Source: Pilatotrama ljubarskyi (lineage: Eukaryota > Basidiomycota > Agaricomycetes > Polyporales > Polyporaceae). From it: 64,000 nt of DNA. The notes below the pieces were generated by a model, which had not been told where the DNA came from, searched no databases, and was given only the letters and a program-made list of their open reading frames with translations. Each line of letters begins with the position of its first letter. Position 1 is the stretch's first letter. The DNA lies in the NCBI GenBank assembly GCA_022385805.1, contig MU277757.1, forward strand, positions 36,179-100,178, read 5' to 3'. Below, one piece after another: positions 9,448 to 21,030 of the stretch. The position numbers were made by a program, and so were the translations under genes.

Positions 9448-12192
9448 CTACTGAACACACATTAGATGGCGGTTGCATATTGCATGATGTACCAATAATC
9501 GACGACGACTCACGTTAAACAAGTCGTCAATAGTGAAGTCGGCGGTGGCGGTAAGGATCGCCGGTGGTGTAACCTCCGCTGCCGAAGGAGCCTCGAGCTG
9601 CGCGACCCGATAGGCGTGGTCGACGATGCCGTCGAGCTCAGCGGGCGACAGTTTCCGAGCACCGCTGATCAGCTCAAGAGTCCTCATGCGGAAGTTGTTG
9701 CTGCTGAAGGCTACGTCCGTGGTGGTCCTCTTGCCGGTAGCGGGGTTCAACGCTTTCTTCACGACAGGTTGGCCGGCTTTGTTGTACTTGATTCGACGCA
9801 GCCTCCAAAGCGACGCGACGCGCAAAGCCTTGCTACGTATCAGTGATGGCGCGAATGTGTGATCGTCGTGACTGCTTACCGCAGCCGCAGCCAACCCGAT
9901 TGCACCGTACGGGTACTCATCTATGGGAGACTTGTACAGGTTCGGCACAACGATGGCCCCTTGAATGGCGTCGATATGCGCGGATATGCTGTTGATCAGG
10001 AACGGGGACCGATAGAGACCCTACGGAGACATGTCAGATAGAGAACCCACTTCTGGAAGGAGGATATACCTCTTTGCTGTCGCCTTCTGGATCCGCGAAG
10101 AAGATACGTCCCCCGGGGACGATGCGATCGCAAAATTCCCGTCGCGATGCACGATCAGGAAAGTCGTCGACCATGGCATTGAAGAAGGACTCGAAGGTGC
10201 GCATGGCTGAGCTGCCAAACGCCGAACGCCACTCGTACATACGTTGGGACGCCTAAGTGATTGTCAGTTGAGAGCGGCGCTCCATGCGATGTATGCCACT
10301 CACGAGCGCGTGCACCGAGTCGTTCGCAGTGATGACATATGGAAGCCGATCGCCGTACAGGGCGTCCCAGATCGCTTGCAGCAGCTTGATCATCTCGCGA
10401 TCATTCAATGCCCATGGGTCGCTGCGAGTGCCTATTGCCTTCAGGAACGTCGGGATGAACTTCGCCTTCCAAGCGTTCTGCTCGTGAGCGGCTGCAGGAA
10501 TATCTGAGTTTTTCGGGGTTGACCGGGGCTTCCCACCCTTCGCCTTGCTCGCGCGGCCCTTGACGGTCGTCTTACCCTCAGTGATCGTCGCATTGTCTTC
10601 ATCGTCCTCGTCCTTGTCTTCACCCTCGCTCTCGTCGTCGTCATCCTCCTCCTCATCATCGTCGTCCTCCCCTTCTTCTTCGTCATCGTCGGCAACTTCG
10701 CTTCCCTAATCATCCGCTTTGTGTCAGTGGACGGCCTCGTCAATGAAAACGATACGGACCTTCTTGCGGCTAAAGCCATTGGTACTGCGGGAAGAGCTGG
10801 TTTTCGTCGTCGACTTACGTGAAGCCGGCTTGCTTGATGCTGTCGCGCTAGTCACGGACTTGCTCACCGTGGACTTACTCGTCGTAGACTTGCTCGTGGT
10901 AGAAGACCCCGAGGTCGACTTGACCGCTTGTTTCTTGTCCTGGCCCTTCGCGCCAGCCGTCTTCTTCGGCTTGCCGGGCGTCGCGAGATTGACATCCTCG
11001 CACTTCACGAGGGCCTCAAGGAGCGCATCACGAGCTGCTCGCGTCACAGTAGCAGAGGGACTCACCGCGCTTGTCAACCGCTGACCGTGCTTGGCGGGGC
11101 TAGCCTTCGCGGCAGCAGCCTCAGTGACCTCGTCCTCGCTCCCAACGTACCCGCCCTCTCGAATGCCCCCGTCAGCCACTTCCTCAGCCTCCTTGCGCTT
11201 GTTGATGGGTCTCGGCTTGACTTTCTCCTTAGCCTTCCCCTTAGCCTTCCCGAACGCATTCTCCGCACCCATGAAGGGCGTAGCAGGGATCGCCACAGTT
11301 CGATGGGCAGAGACAATCCTGTTTTGTACCGGGGTCGCGAGTTCGGCGAATGCGACGTTCTCAGCCCAGGTGGACACCAAGGAACGTTTCCTAGAGGCGG
11401 GTCGTAGTAGAGAAGGATGTGGGGGAGGGGGTGGCAGGGGCGTGATGAGTGGGGAAGAAGAAGGAACGAGGGGAGAACGTACTTCTCTCCCGTGGCTGTG
11501 CTCACACTGGGCACGGGCGCCTCGGTGTCGGCCACAGAGTTCTCATCGTCAGCCGCCGCAGCGCGGTGGCGGGACTTACTCTCCTGGAGGATCTTTGCTT
11601 TGGCCGCCTCCACGTTGTTTCGCAAGGGCTGCTCAACTGGCTTGCTGACCTTGATCTTCTTCTTCGGCGGCTTTGGCGTCTCGGTGTTCCCCATCTCCGA
11701 CTCCGGCTCGGTGAGCTCGGATGAAGGCTCCTGGACGCCTTTACCACCTCCGGGGAACGGTGAAGGAGTTGGGGCCTCACCGTCGTCGACATCCATGCCG
11801 TCGGAATGGACGTCAGATGAGGGAGCATCCGTGCGGACCTTCTTGCCTGGTTTGGCTGGCGCGCGCTTACGCTTCGTAGCGGCGGCACCTCCTGCAACAA
11901 CGTCAAGGATGCCCAACGCAACACCCGGACCATCCAGCGAGCGAGTCTGGTGAGTAATCTCATGCTTCGAGTGTTTCTCTCGGAGCTCACGAATTTTTGC
12001 TTCGTTCGCCTGCATCTCCAGCTCGAGCGCAGCGATCTCGAGCTCCTTCGCCTTCTTCGCCTTCTCCTTCTCAAGTTTCGCAAGCGCCTTCTGAGCCTTC
12101 TCAGCAGCAACTTCCTCGGCAGTGCGACGCTTTCTAGGAGCGACAGCTATCCCGGGACGCGTCTCTGAGTTGCTGGAGCGGGTGGACGGCAT
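9448..12192 (-). CDS. Large uncharacterised agaricomycete protein (coiled coil, acidic tract, conserved C-terminal domain)
   Basis: About six exons join in frame from ATG 12192 (MPSTRSSNSETRPG). The N-terminal region has a Lys/Glu/Ala-rich coiled coil (EVAAEKAQKALAKLEKEKAK), followed by basic stretches (KRKRAPAKPGKK, PPKKKIKV) that look like nuclear-localisation signals. An Ser/Thr/Lys-rich linker leads to a long Asp/Glu tract near 10590-10690. The C-terminal third is globular: FIPTFLKAIGTRSDPWALND, LLQAIWDALYGDRLPYVIT, QRMYEWRSAFGSSAMRTF, then LINSISAHIDAIQGAIVV and YGAIGLAAAAVSSHDDHTF. This C-terminal pattern recurs in multicopy agaricomycete proteins, possibly the DUF6532 group, but I cannot confirm that. 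A donor after LFN near 9513 could move the stop slightly. The function is unknown; a nuclear role is only suggested by composition. Confidence 0.7.
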
Positions 12193-12568
12193 GTGGACTG
12201 AAGTGGGTGGAAGGAAGTGTCCGATGTACAACGGGGGTGGTGGTTGAGAATGAAAAATTTGCCCCGGCGAGAACGGAGGTCTGCACTAATCAGGACTGCC
12301 TGCTGATCCCACGGCTTGCTCAAGAAGGAATGCTCTACTCTGAGGAGTGATTTGAAGCGCGCGGGATCCAGATCTGATTCCCGTGCTCTGACTCAGAGCT
12401 GAACCTTGCTGGTCGCGCCGCAGGCACGTCGCTCGAGCCAGTTGCTGGTTTCCGCGGGGCATTAAGTCCATCAGTCTTCACCGGGGAAAGGAAGAGTATG
12501 TTTGCGAACCGGTCCGTACAATTCCAACATGAACTATCAGCCTTACAATTTACTAAGTGTGACAATTG
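12193..12568. other. Divergent promoter region
   Basis: It separates the leftward coiled-coil gene from the rightward F-box gene. No gene or clear regulatory motif is seen. Confidence 0.4.
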
Positions 12569-14171
12569 ATGAACCGCAGGCTTCCTGCACTTGCACATCA
12601 TAATCCGCCCTTCCTGGTGCGCACAGACGGCAATCCAGGTCGGCGGAGCTATCAATTCTGCGCTCCCCGACATCCGGACAGGAGTCCCTCATTGTCGCTG
12701 GATCCGCTCCCCCTCCCGAGCGCAGTGTCGCGATTTCTCGGGTGCTTTGATTTAGTGGCTCTCGTTTTCGACGAATTCCGGAAAGACACATACACTGCAG
12801 GCGACCGGCAGCTCTTCCTGTCCTGCATGCTGGCTTCGAAGGTGTTCTTCCACTGTGCGGCTGCCCTGCTGTGGAGCGAGGCCCCTGATGAGGGTCTATT
12901 CGCGCTCGTCGTGCAACTCGATGCAATCCCAGTCCGCCACAAAATATATGCGTTGATGGGAGGCACGCCCGAAGAGTTTGAGAGGTACTATGCCTATCTC
13001 GCAATGTTGTATCCCTTTTAACGCGATTTCTAGGGGTTTACGGATGTTTTCCGAGGCGGTCACGACGCATCGTGCGTGGAATAATGCCCTGTACTACGCC
13101 AGCCTCATCAAAGCAGCGAAACTTCGAGCCGCTAGCTTTCAAGACGGCATCCTTCCCCTGCTCTCGGCTCTCGTCCCCGATCAGTCGTCCATCCTCTGCT
13201 CCTTGCGGGAGCTGCATTGGGACCAGGGAGTTTCCCCTAACGACGATCTCCTCTATCTCGTCGGCCCCAACCTCAAGTACCTCACTGTTGACGTCATGGA
13301 CTTCCGCGACGGTCCTTTAGGACAAGAAGCCTTCGCCGGGTGGGCAGAGAGACTCGCCCGGAAGCTTCTGCTGCTCTCGCCATCTCTCCATCGCCTCTAC
13401 ATACGTGCCTACAAATCGTTCGGACGCCAGCATACCCCTTTCATCTACTTCAGTACGCTACACCGACTTCCTGTGGACGTTCGCTCTGTCAGCAGTCAGT
13501 ATTCTTGATGTAATCATATTTGAGACGAGCTGACCGGCGAAACAATCGTTCCAGAGACAGCACTCAGGCGTCTGCCGGTGCAGGATCCCAGTGGTACCTT
13601 TACACAGCTCAAGCAACTCTGGCTGAACGCGCGCACTGGAGCGTCTGGAGTCTTCGAGGGCCTTGCAAACGTCAGGCCCTTACTCTCCGAGGCCCTCCGC
13701 TGCGTCACTGTCTTGTCCGACTCAGCCGCTGGACGTATACGGCCTACCTTCCTGGTATACATTGCGCCCCTCCTCTCGATGGCGCATCTCAATTGCGTCA
13801 CCATCCGCCTTCCCGGCCATGTTATAGCGTTTGATGGGGACGCTCTCCTGAGACTTGCCTGGTATTGGCCTTCTCTCGAGTGCCTGGATCTGGATTTCCG
13901 TCACCACCCCTCCAGTCCTCTGCCCACTCTCAACAGTCTCCTCCAATTTGCACAATCCTGTCCCTCCCTGCGCGAGTTGTCCCTCCCCGTAATGAACGGT
14001 TCGGTAGAGTGGTCAATGGCCACGCGACCTCCTGCGAACACCAACCTCTTTACACTCGTTATACGTTCGATGTATATTACGCAGGGAGTCCCTCGCGAGC
14101 CGATCGTGATAGGTCTACGCGAGACATTCCCAAGCATGCGTATATGGGACATCGCATTCGTGAACATCTAG
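12569..14171 (+). CDS. F-box-like protein with leucine-rich C-terminal region
   Basis: Three exons (12569-12984, 13034-13487, 13584-14171) give about 485 residues. The first exon carries an F-box-like start (LALVFDEFRKDTYTAGDRQ is close to the sequence seen), followed by LASKVFFHCAAALLWS, the usual agaricomycete F-box pattern. Later exons contain irregular leucine-rich units such as LRELHWDQG, LKYLTVDVMDF, LECLDLDF and CPSLRELSLPV, ending DIAFVNI. F-box proteins recruit substrates to SCF ubiquitin ligases through Skp1; the substrate here is unknown. The intron at 12985 is required because the unspliced frame stops at 13021. The ATG at 12569 is the first in frame, but the N-terminal 40 residues look unstructured, so the true start may differ. 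Such genes form large, variable families in wood-decay fungi. Confidence 0.72.
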
Positions 14172-14383
14172 TCAAGCAATATCTCGGTGAGCCGCATCTT
14201 CCAATGCCCTGTTGCTTGCAGGCAGCATGGGAAGCTTATCCCTACGTCGTTCTAGGTATCCCTCCTACCCCAAAAACTGGCCCACATGGTCCGCTCTCTC
14301 GCTCTCTGTTGTATGTAGGGTTCCGTTCGTCCCTACAAAGGAGAAAATCCACAGAGCATAGTACTGTATCCCAGGGTGGACGG

Positions 14384-14701
14384 TCACTGGAGCTCGAGAG
14401 GCCCACGTCGTAGTAGTCGGTCATAGTGCCGAATTCTCTCTTGTATCTCAATCAGAGCATCATCAATTGATTGTCGTGGAATACCAGGGTTGCCACGAAA
14501 GGAGAGGTCTGGAGTGTATCGGAAAGGAGAGGTCTCGAGGGTATCAATTACCCTTGCTTCGTAGCGATTGGTGAAACGCCATATGCGCCCTGGGGTCTCT
14601 AGTCGAGCGAATGTCGGAGCCTCGCATACTTGGATTTCGTCTTTCAGGGGTTGTGCAGTATAGCAGAAGTCGAGCATAGTTCTATCAAGCGACTTGTACA
14701 T
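14384..14701 (-). CDS. Candidate small hypothetical protein
   Basis: An open frame of 105 residues from ATG 14701 (MYKSLDRTMLDFCYTAQPLK) has ordinary protein-like composition, including DALIEIQERIRHYDRLLRRG near the end. There is no recognised domain, signal peptide or membrane segment. The sequence AG just before the ATG could be a splice acceptor, so a longer upstream exon is possible. It lies tail-to-tail with the F-box gene. It may be real or a chance frame. Confidence 0.3.
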   Translation of the reverse strand: MYKSLDRTMLDFCYTAQPLKDEIQVCEAPTFARLETPGRIWRFTNRYEARVIDTLETSPFRYTPDLSFRGNPGIPRQSIDDALIEIQERIRHYDRLLRRGPLELQ

Positions 14702-15051
14702 ACATGCTGCAGAGGCTCTCCTATGACGCGTCGTCAATATGGTATAGCAAGAGAAGGGTGGACGCGAGCGGAGGACAGATTATGGATGAAATATGTGCGA
14801 CAGGGACCAAAAGAGAGACAAGGCGAAGCAAGAGGGGGGGATGCGGGTGCTCGCATATGTGCCAGAGACGGACCAAGAAAGTAGCAGTATCTACATGAGA
14901 GCGGCGACGCTGTAGTTACATTGACTCGGCCAACGGCGTGCTCGCTCCCAACCTAAGACGCGAGAAGGTTAGCCACCGGATGTCTCTCGAATGCATAGTA
15001 TACGCACGGTGACAATCCTCTGTCCGAAGATGGACGTATCTCGTCGATTCC
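14702..15051. other. Intergenic
   Basis: About 350 bases with no supported gene. Purine-rich sequence lies at 14810-14880. Confidence 0.4.
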
Positions 15052-16021
15052 TTACAGGAGATGAGCCTTGACGTTGTTGGGCTCGGATTCAGAGCTCTGG
15101 GGGGCATCTGCCACACTAGCCTTGCCATTGGACGACGAACTGTTCAACATGCATCAGTGTATAACACCGCAAATGAACCACGAGAACGAACCTTTCTCCA
15201 GTGGCGTCGTCCTCGACAGTCGAGTTCACCTCATTGATGGAAAGACGCGATCTCTTGTTAGGCGGCATGCTCGCCCGCAAAGCACGTCTCTTCCTCCGAG
15301 ACATCATAGCTTTAGCCGAGTTTTCGACAGCAGACGTCCCGGAGCTCCCCGCAGATAGCCCGCTGGGAGGTGCTAGACGGTCGGACTCTTCCTTCTGCGA
15401 GACCTCATTCGATCCGGCGCTGCCGGAGAGGTCCTTCGTGCTTTCGTCGTCAGAGGATTCGCCCGCAATCACGGTTCCACCGTCGCTGTCGGTTTCCCCG
15501 TCCGCGTCCGCGTCATCGTCCTCCCACCAGCCAAGTATAGCCCGTGTGAATGTGACACCGCCCTCCGGCATCGGAGGCTCGAGCTGACGCCTCCTGTGGA
15601 TCTCCTCATAGACAGCATAGAATTCCGCTTCGTTGGTGAATGTCACCGAATGTTGTATGCCAAATGATGATCTGTGACCAGAACACCGTTCGGCAATGGC
15701 CTCGCGTGCACGTTCCATTTCAGCCGGGTCAATCGCTGCGGACGGTGGAGGACGTTTCGGGGGCGCATCGACTCCAGATTGGGAAGATGACGGAGGAGGG
15801 GCAGACGGCCGAGGAGGGGCAGATGGCGGAGAATGGGCAGATGGCTGAGGAGGAGCAGGTGTAGAAGGAGGGGAAGAAAGTGCGATGAGTCGCACACCAG
15901 CGGAATCAGCAGGCACGGAGCGAGCAGCAGAGGGGTTGGTAAACCCAGCACTGCTAGGAATGGCACGCGTCACAGAAGATGGAGGCTGAGTCGCGCTTGC
16001 GTTGTCAGACGGGAGGCTCAT
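15052..16021 (-). CDS. Low-complexity Ser/Pro-rich acidic hypothetical protein
   Basis: Starts at ATG 16021 (MSLPSDNASATQPPSSVTRA). The first ~95 residues are Ser/Pro/Ala repeats (PPSAPPRPSAPPPSSSQ). A more conserved-looking segment follows: MERAREAIAERCSGHRSSF, then HSVTFTNEAEFYAVYEEIHR and TFTRAILGWWEDDDADADG. After it come an acidic stretch and a basic cluster (SRRKRRALRA, PPNKRSRLS) that could be a nuclear-localisation signal. A GT-AG intron near 15200-15150 joins ATGER to SSSSNGKASVADAPQ, with a stop at 15052; without splicing the frame ends at 15116. The segment around FYAVYEEIH may be the functional core. No known family is recognised. Confidence 0.5.
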
Positions 16022-16199
16022 GGTACCCTAGAGAGAAACGGCGTAAGGAAGAGCAGGAGGATGAGAAGGGGAGAGAAAAATTCTGGCTGCCAACATTGTG
16101 TCGCCGCTCGATACCTCATACTGCAAGACACCTCCCATTACTGGACGCGCGCCTGTGGCGACGCGATAGAAATACCCACGGTCACGTGATCGTGCATCT

Positions 16200-17110
16200 C
16201 GATCTGTGCTTGCGCCGCCGCAGGAGCCGTCCGTGCCTGCTGCTACGGTCGAGGCGGCGCGCGTGCAGGAACGCGAGTCCCTCACGGCGATGTTCACTGA
16301 GTGGAAGAACAACGTTGAGGGCCGGTGGAGGGGCGTGCAGGTGGATTGGAACGAGGAGCGCGACCTCTTCCGGCGCGCGAAGGAGGAGTGGGAGAGCCCT
16401 GCGGGCCGCAGAGGAGACCATCTCCGGCGCTGCCGCCAAGGTCGAGTCCGGCCTCCTCTCCCTGGCGTCCTTTCAGGCGCAACAACAACAGAGCCTTATA
16501 AATGGGAACGCAAAGCCCCGCTCGAGTGGCGGCAGGCTGGTGACGCCGCCGAGTCCCCGGAGCCTCTCAGCAGAGTAGACACGGCCAAGGACACCCCGAA
16601 AGCGCATCAGCACGTCGAGAGGTCAGAAGCGGTAGCAATCAGTATCGCCGGGCGCCGCAGTCAATGAGCAGCAGCACGCCGGTGCGCGAAACGGTGACAG
16701 CGAGGGCTCCTTCTCTGATACTGGTCCCCGTCCGCGGTCACCATGGGCGGTGGACGACTCAAGCCACTCGGAGGGCCTCCACCCCAGTAATCGCGAGCGG
16801 AATAGCGACGGTCAGCACAGGGCAAGATGCCCTTCCCCATCATCCAGAGTCATCTGTCGTCAACCAGCCCATCTCGACCGCTGCAAGCGTTGTCTCAGGC
16901 GCGACGACAGACTCCCGCGTACAGAAGCCACCGAAGGATGGCGTAAGTTTCGATGTCGTCCCCTCCCCGGCTCCCCCTAATCTTGCGCTCCAGTATCCCT
17001 ATCACAACTTCTCTGCCGCGGTCGGCGTCGCGGCGCTAGTGTTTGTGGCAGCGGCAGTTTCATGGCGGGTCAAGCCGGAGGTGGGGTATAGACAGCGTAG
17101 CAAGTTATAG
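16200..17110 (+). pseudogene. Frameshifted remnant of a coiled-coil protein with C-terminal membrane anchor
   Basis: Protein-like sequence continues across three reading frames without splice sites to join them. Frame one gives ATVEAARVQERESLTAMFTE and VDWNEERDLFRRAKEEWES. At about 16395 the sense passes to another frame with LRAAEETISGAAAKVES and a Gln run, ending in a stop after RSLSAE. A third frame gives GSFSDTGPRPRSP. The sequence then returns to a frame with STAASVVSGATTDSRVQKPP and a hydrophobic tail (FSAAVGVAALVFVAAAVSW) followed by a charged end. The intact parent would be a soluble coiled-coil protein with one C-terminal membrane segment. Several indels make this a decayed copy. I do not recognise the parent family. 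Confidence 0.55.
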
Positions 17111-17985
17111 CAAAAGCGGCCCATGTATCCTCGCACGTAGGTGACAAATCTCGACGTCCGACGTACCCGGCGCATCGTATCTATCCCCGTTCCCGTCCTT
17201 TCTCGCAGTTCCTCTCGATATCCTGGAATTCTCGGCTCTGGCTTTCGTCCTCCTTCGCATTCACCCACCCAGATGACCCGTCCGTCCCTCTTCGCTCTCT
17301 CATCTCCCTCGTCTCCTGGCTCGCATTTCACCTGCCGCGTCTCGCAGCAGCGCCCGAACGAAGGGTACAGTATGTTGCACGTATGGCTTAGGTCCAGCGA
17401 GCTGATTCGTGTATGGTAAGAGAGCGGGGGCGGAGATGGCGGGAGGGTCGCCGACGAGGTGCTTCTGCGGCGCTGCAGACTTCTAGCGCGTCGAACTTGG
17501 AAGGGAGTTGCACTGCACAACGAGCCCAACGGACAGCAGGTGACGCTTGCGCACCGGTATTGACGAGGGCAAATAGTAATACCGGTGCTCAACCCGACCA
17601 CGCGACGAGGCTTGCAGCACCAGGCGACCAGGGAAAACGAGCCCTTGGGGACTGGATCCAGGTCGGGGTCCAGGGGACTGCGCGAAGGGAAGGAGTTCGC
17701 CGGGCTTGGGCGAGCGAATGGTATGGTTGAGCTGGGAGGGCGGAAGCAAACTCGGTCACGCGGGCGTCGCGAGGAGCCGAGGGCAAAAGCCTGAGGGAGG
17801 GCTCATTGCAACCCGCAGGCTATAGTACTATAGATTGCGCAAGTGAGTAAGAGTCGCGTGTTCGGCGATGAGTACCGGATACGCGATCCAACACAACGAG
17901 AACTAACTGAGGGCCAGTTTCATGATCTCGTTGGTCAATGACTTCTCATTCAAGACTGTAAGTAGACTCTACTACTAGATCTGTA
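17111..17985. other. Intergenic
   Basis: About 875 bases with no supported gene. It contains the hairpin-forming repeat at 17551-17588. Confidence 0.45.
17551..17588. repeat. Perfect 11-base inverted repeat
   Basis: GCACCGGTATT at 17551-17561 is matched by its exact reverse complement at 17578-17588, with a 16-base loop. It could form a hairpin. It is not next to a recognised gene end, so its role is unknown. Confidence 0.5.
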
Positions 17986-18545
17986 TCACTTGGGAACGAA
18001 CGTGTTGGCGTCCCACCCATAGTTGCGGGACAATATCTTCCGTAGCCTATCATCACAATCCGGTATGAGTGGACATCGACACGATAAAGCGGACGCGCAC
18101 CTGCTCATTGCATCAGGCCCGAGTGAGTTGTTACCCTTCTGCTTTCCATGGGGCTGGAAATGGGGAAGAATGAGCGTCGCTCCGATGCCGCGTACCTCGC
18201 GTACCTCATGCCAGGTGAAGGAAGGGCGAGACGGAGCGCCATCGGGAACGAAGACCCTCTTGGACCCATTACCCTTAGCCTTGTGTTGTCCTTTGCCTTT
18301 GGCGGTCGTGTACCAGAAGCCCAGCTCCGTCATGGCCTGTTCGGCATCAGTGGTAAGGCAATGACTGGGACCTGTTGAGCGACTACTCACAGTGACGAAG
18401 TCTGACCACTTCAAGGGCGCCCTCTGTCCCTTTCCGCCCGAGAATATAGTCTCCATGACCTACCCAGCTCTCTCATTAGCACGTCATGAACAGGAAAATG
18501 AGGCTACAGTACCGCCATTGTAGCAGCATCCACTTCGATACGCAT
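17986..18545 (-). CDS. Small stand-alone HicA-like domain protein
   Basis: Five short exons join in frame from ATG 18545: MRIEVDAATMA, then VMETIFSGGKGQRAPLKWS, then AMTELGFWYTTAKGKG, and SFTWHEPHGKQKG, ending RNYGWDANTFVPK. All introns are GT-AG and about 45-60 bases. The layout (PLKWSDF..AMTELGF, a central R-x-F-P strand, a WHEPH segment, and a final YGWDxxTFV) matches a domain I associate with basidiomycete proteins related to the HicA double-stranded-RNA-binding-like fold. In bacteria HicA is an mRNA interferase, but fungal copies usually form the C-terminus of larger proteins and their activity is unproven. Here the reading is only about 110 residues. It may be a truncated relic or a genuine single-domain gene. 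The fold assignment is from pattern memory. Confidence 0.55.
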
Positions 18546-21030
18546 CCTGAGGTGGAACCCGATGTGTTGGTGGTGGTGTAGCGAAGAGCGGGAGTGGGAG
18601 GACGCGTGCAGAGACTCAGGAGTACTGGTAGACGATGAGCTGAGTCGATGTGGGAACGTCTTGAACGTCCTCTTGAGATGATATTAGGACCAAGAGGATG
18701 CGACCGCTCCGGGCGTGAACCCGGTAGAGCGCTTGCTCGTTGTATCACTTATGCGAACACGGGAGGACATCACTCATGGAATAATACCCATGACATCGTA
18801 CACCGGCCTCGGGTTGCAGAGAGATCGGAGGATGGCAGCTGTAAAAGGCTGATCCTGTCCCGCCTCAGTACATCGGGCATTCGTGGCAAACGGTATCGCT
18901 GAGACTGATAATTATGTAGTTCCTTTTGACCGGCTGATAAGCCAGTACTTCTTATGCCTGCCCCTCATGTCAGTGCCATTCACAGTGGGGACAGAACGTC
19001 AGGACAGCACTTACATACAACTTGAACCCAGAGTAGTGATGACGATCTCAGCCCGCTGCTAGAGCACCACATCTTGACAAGGATATGCAAATCAAAAGGA
19101 GGGACCAGCGGGCAGGAGCGTGGGGCCAGAAGTCTTGCCCGCGAGGAGGACGGCTCAGACAAGAGTCAAACAGCGATGCCGAGTAAGCCGACAAGTCCGC
19201 TAAAGGCCGCGATTGTTTGGAACTATGGGTGCAGTGGAAAATAGTGGACATAGGCGCCTGTCATCTTGGGCGCTAATCCGGGGCTGCCGCGGGTTCACCG
19301 GTTCACCAGAGACTCTACGTATGTTTCACCCATCTTTCCAGTAAAGTCTTCATGGCCCTCCACAGGAAAAAGTGCTGATCAAAAACTTGAACTAGTAGAT
19401 GTGTTATGATCTGCATGTCTTATTGGACTGCGTAAGGGTCCGCCGCACGAGCAAGTCGGAAATTAACAGCGGCTACGGGCTGCTAATATGAGAGCCTGGA
19501 TTGCATCTAGCCGCAGCTGCGGTAGTTCCGACTGGGCTCATCGGTGAGTCTTCCCGCGTTTGAAGTTCTTAGCTTGAAATGCCACCCTCCTGGACGTCAT
19601 TTCGCGCGATGGATCCGATCCTGGAACCCGGCAAGTGAGCGTCTGTGGGGGTGGTGGCGATCGACATCGCGGCAAGCCAGCTCATTTTCTGATGCATCTC
19701 CTTCCCGGAAGCTTGATACTTTTCCCTGTTGAGTCTCTCCCAGCGCAGTTGCTCCTTAATCGGGAGCAGGAACCCCAGCACGATGTAGCCTTGTTGATCG
19801 AAAGGCAACAGCATTCCCTAGCTCAGCTACTTCCGTACGGAATGGAGCGTGTACGCTTTTCGACAGCCATAGATACGACTGAGAGGACCTAGGCCTACTT
19901 GGATATGCAGTTCTACGGCACGAGAACAAGACATATGCATGCATTGATCCTGAAGTCCCTGGTCAGAGGTGCTTGTCGAGACGCTCTATGCGTCATCCCC
20001 CCCTCCCCGGCAGCCCAGACTCGCGAAGGCTCATCAGAAGCGTAAGCGGATTCGTGCCGCTACCACAAGACAAGCTCTGACTATGGTCTGGGTCAGATCT
20101 TTCGCAGTTACCACGCGGCAGGAAGCAAGCGCTGCCACACATCGTTGTCTCAGAATTCGGAGCCTAGGCGACTGACTGTGAGCATACTCCGTAACGGTTG
20201 TACACTGTCTTCCACGAAACACCCGAACAGAGCAGTGTCAAGGACAGGGCGTGTTTGGAAAACGTCCTCCAGGACACACAACTGAAGTTGGATACGAGGG
20301 CTCTCTCAAGCAAATCCGGACGGCGCATGAATGATCAAGGTCTTCGTGGGCACAGGGCCTCTTTCGAGCACGGCCTTCATTGCACTGTGCTGCACGAAGT
20401 CGTGACTTCTTCCAGCCCGTTATTCCTTGGGACTTGGTCAGTGATATGGTGAGCAGGCGCTGCGACGTTGCATGACTTCTGTGCGCCATCTCAAACATAA
20501 CTCCGCAGGCTCCTCGTTTCCTTCTGTCAGCCTAGTCCCTGATATGCTAGCGACGCTCAGCTTCTGCGGCTCCGCAGCGGCATATCCGCTGGGCCCAGGG
20601 CTTGGTTCAAAATCATCGGCGACAGTACCAGCTGCCAATACTCACTTCGAGCTATCTGAATACAGAAACCGATCGGAAGGCGCCACAAAGTTATCAAACG
20701 AAGGTTGTGCGGTGTCTTCCAACCCCTGTGAGTGTGCTTTGCGTAGTACACGACGTGCGCTCTCTCATTCCCGCGCAGAGACTCCGCATGAGTCCCCCGG
20801 AGAGTAGTAGAGGCGTTCTATACGAGACTTCGCAGAGCGCGCAGTCTGCATGCCTGTAAGGCGTGGTGGAAGCTGCGGAGCTTTCCATGCGCAGTACGTC
20901 TTCACATCGTGACGAGGAGGAAGTTTGGAGCAGTCTGACGACCTGTAGTACAAAAGACGGAGCGTATCCTTCGTCGAGCCCTTGTCCATCGTATCCGCAA
21001 CCTCACCCACGAATCATTTAGCCCGCCTGC
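18546..21030. other. Gene-poor region left of the Plavaka element
   Basis: About 2.5 kb without a supported gene. Open frames on both strands are short and lack motifs. The left terminal inverted repeat of the transposon should lie in the right part of this stretch, but I could not identify a matching pair by eye. Confidence 0.45.

Noticed and set aside
20438..21010. Several minus-strand frames just left of the Plavaka gene
   Set aside because: They overlap one another without consistent splicing and match no accessory protein I know for such elements.
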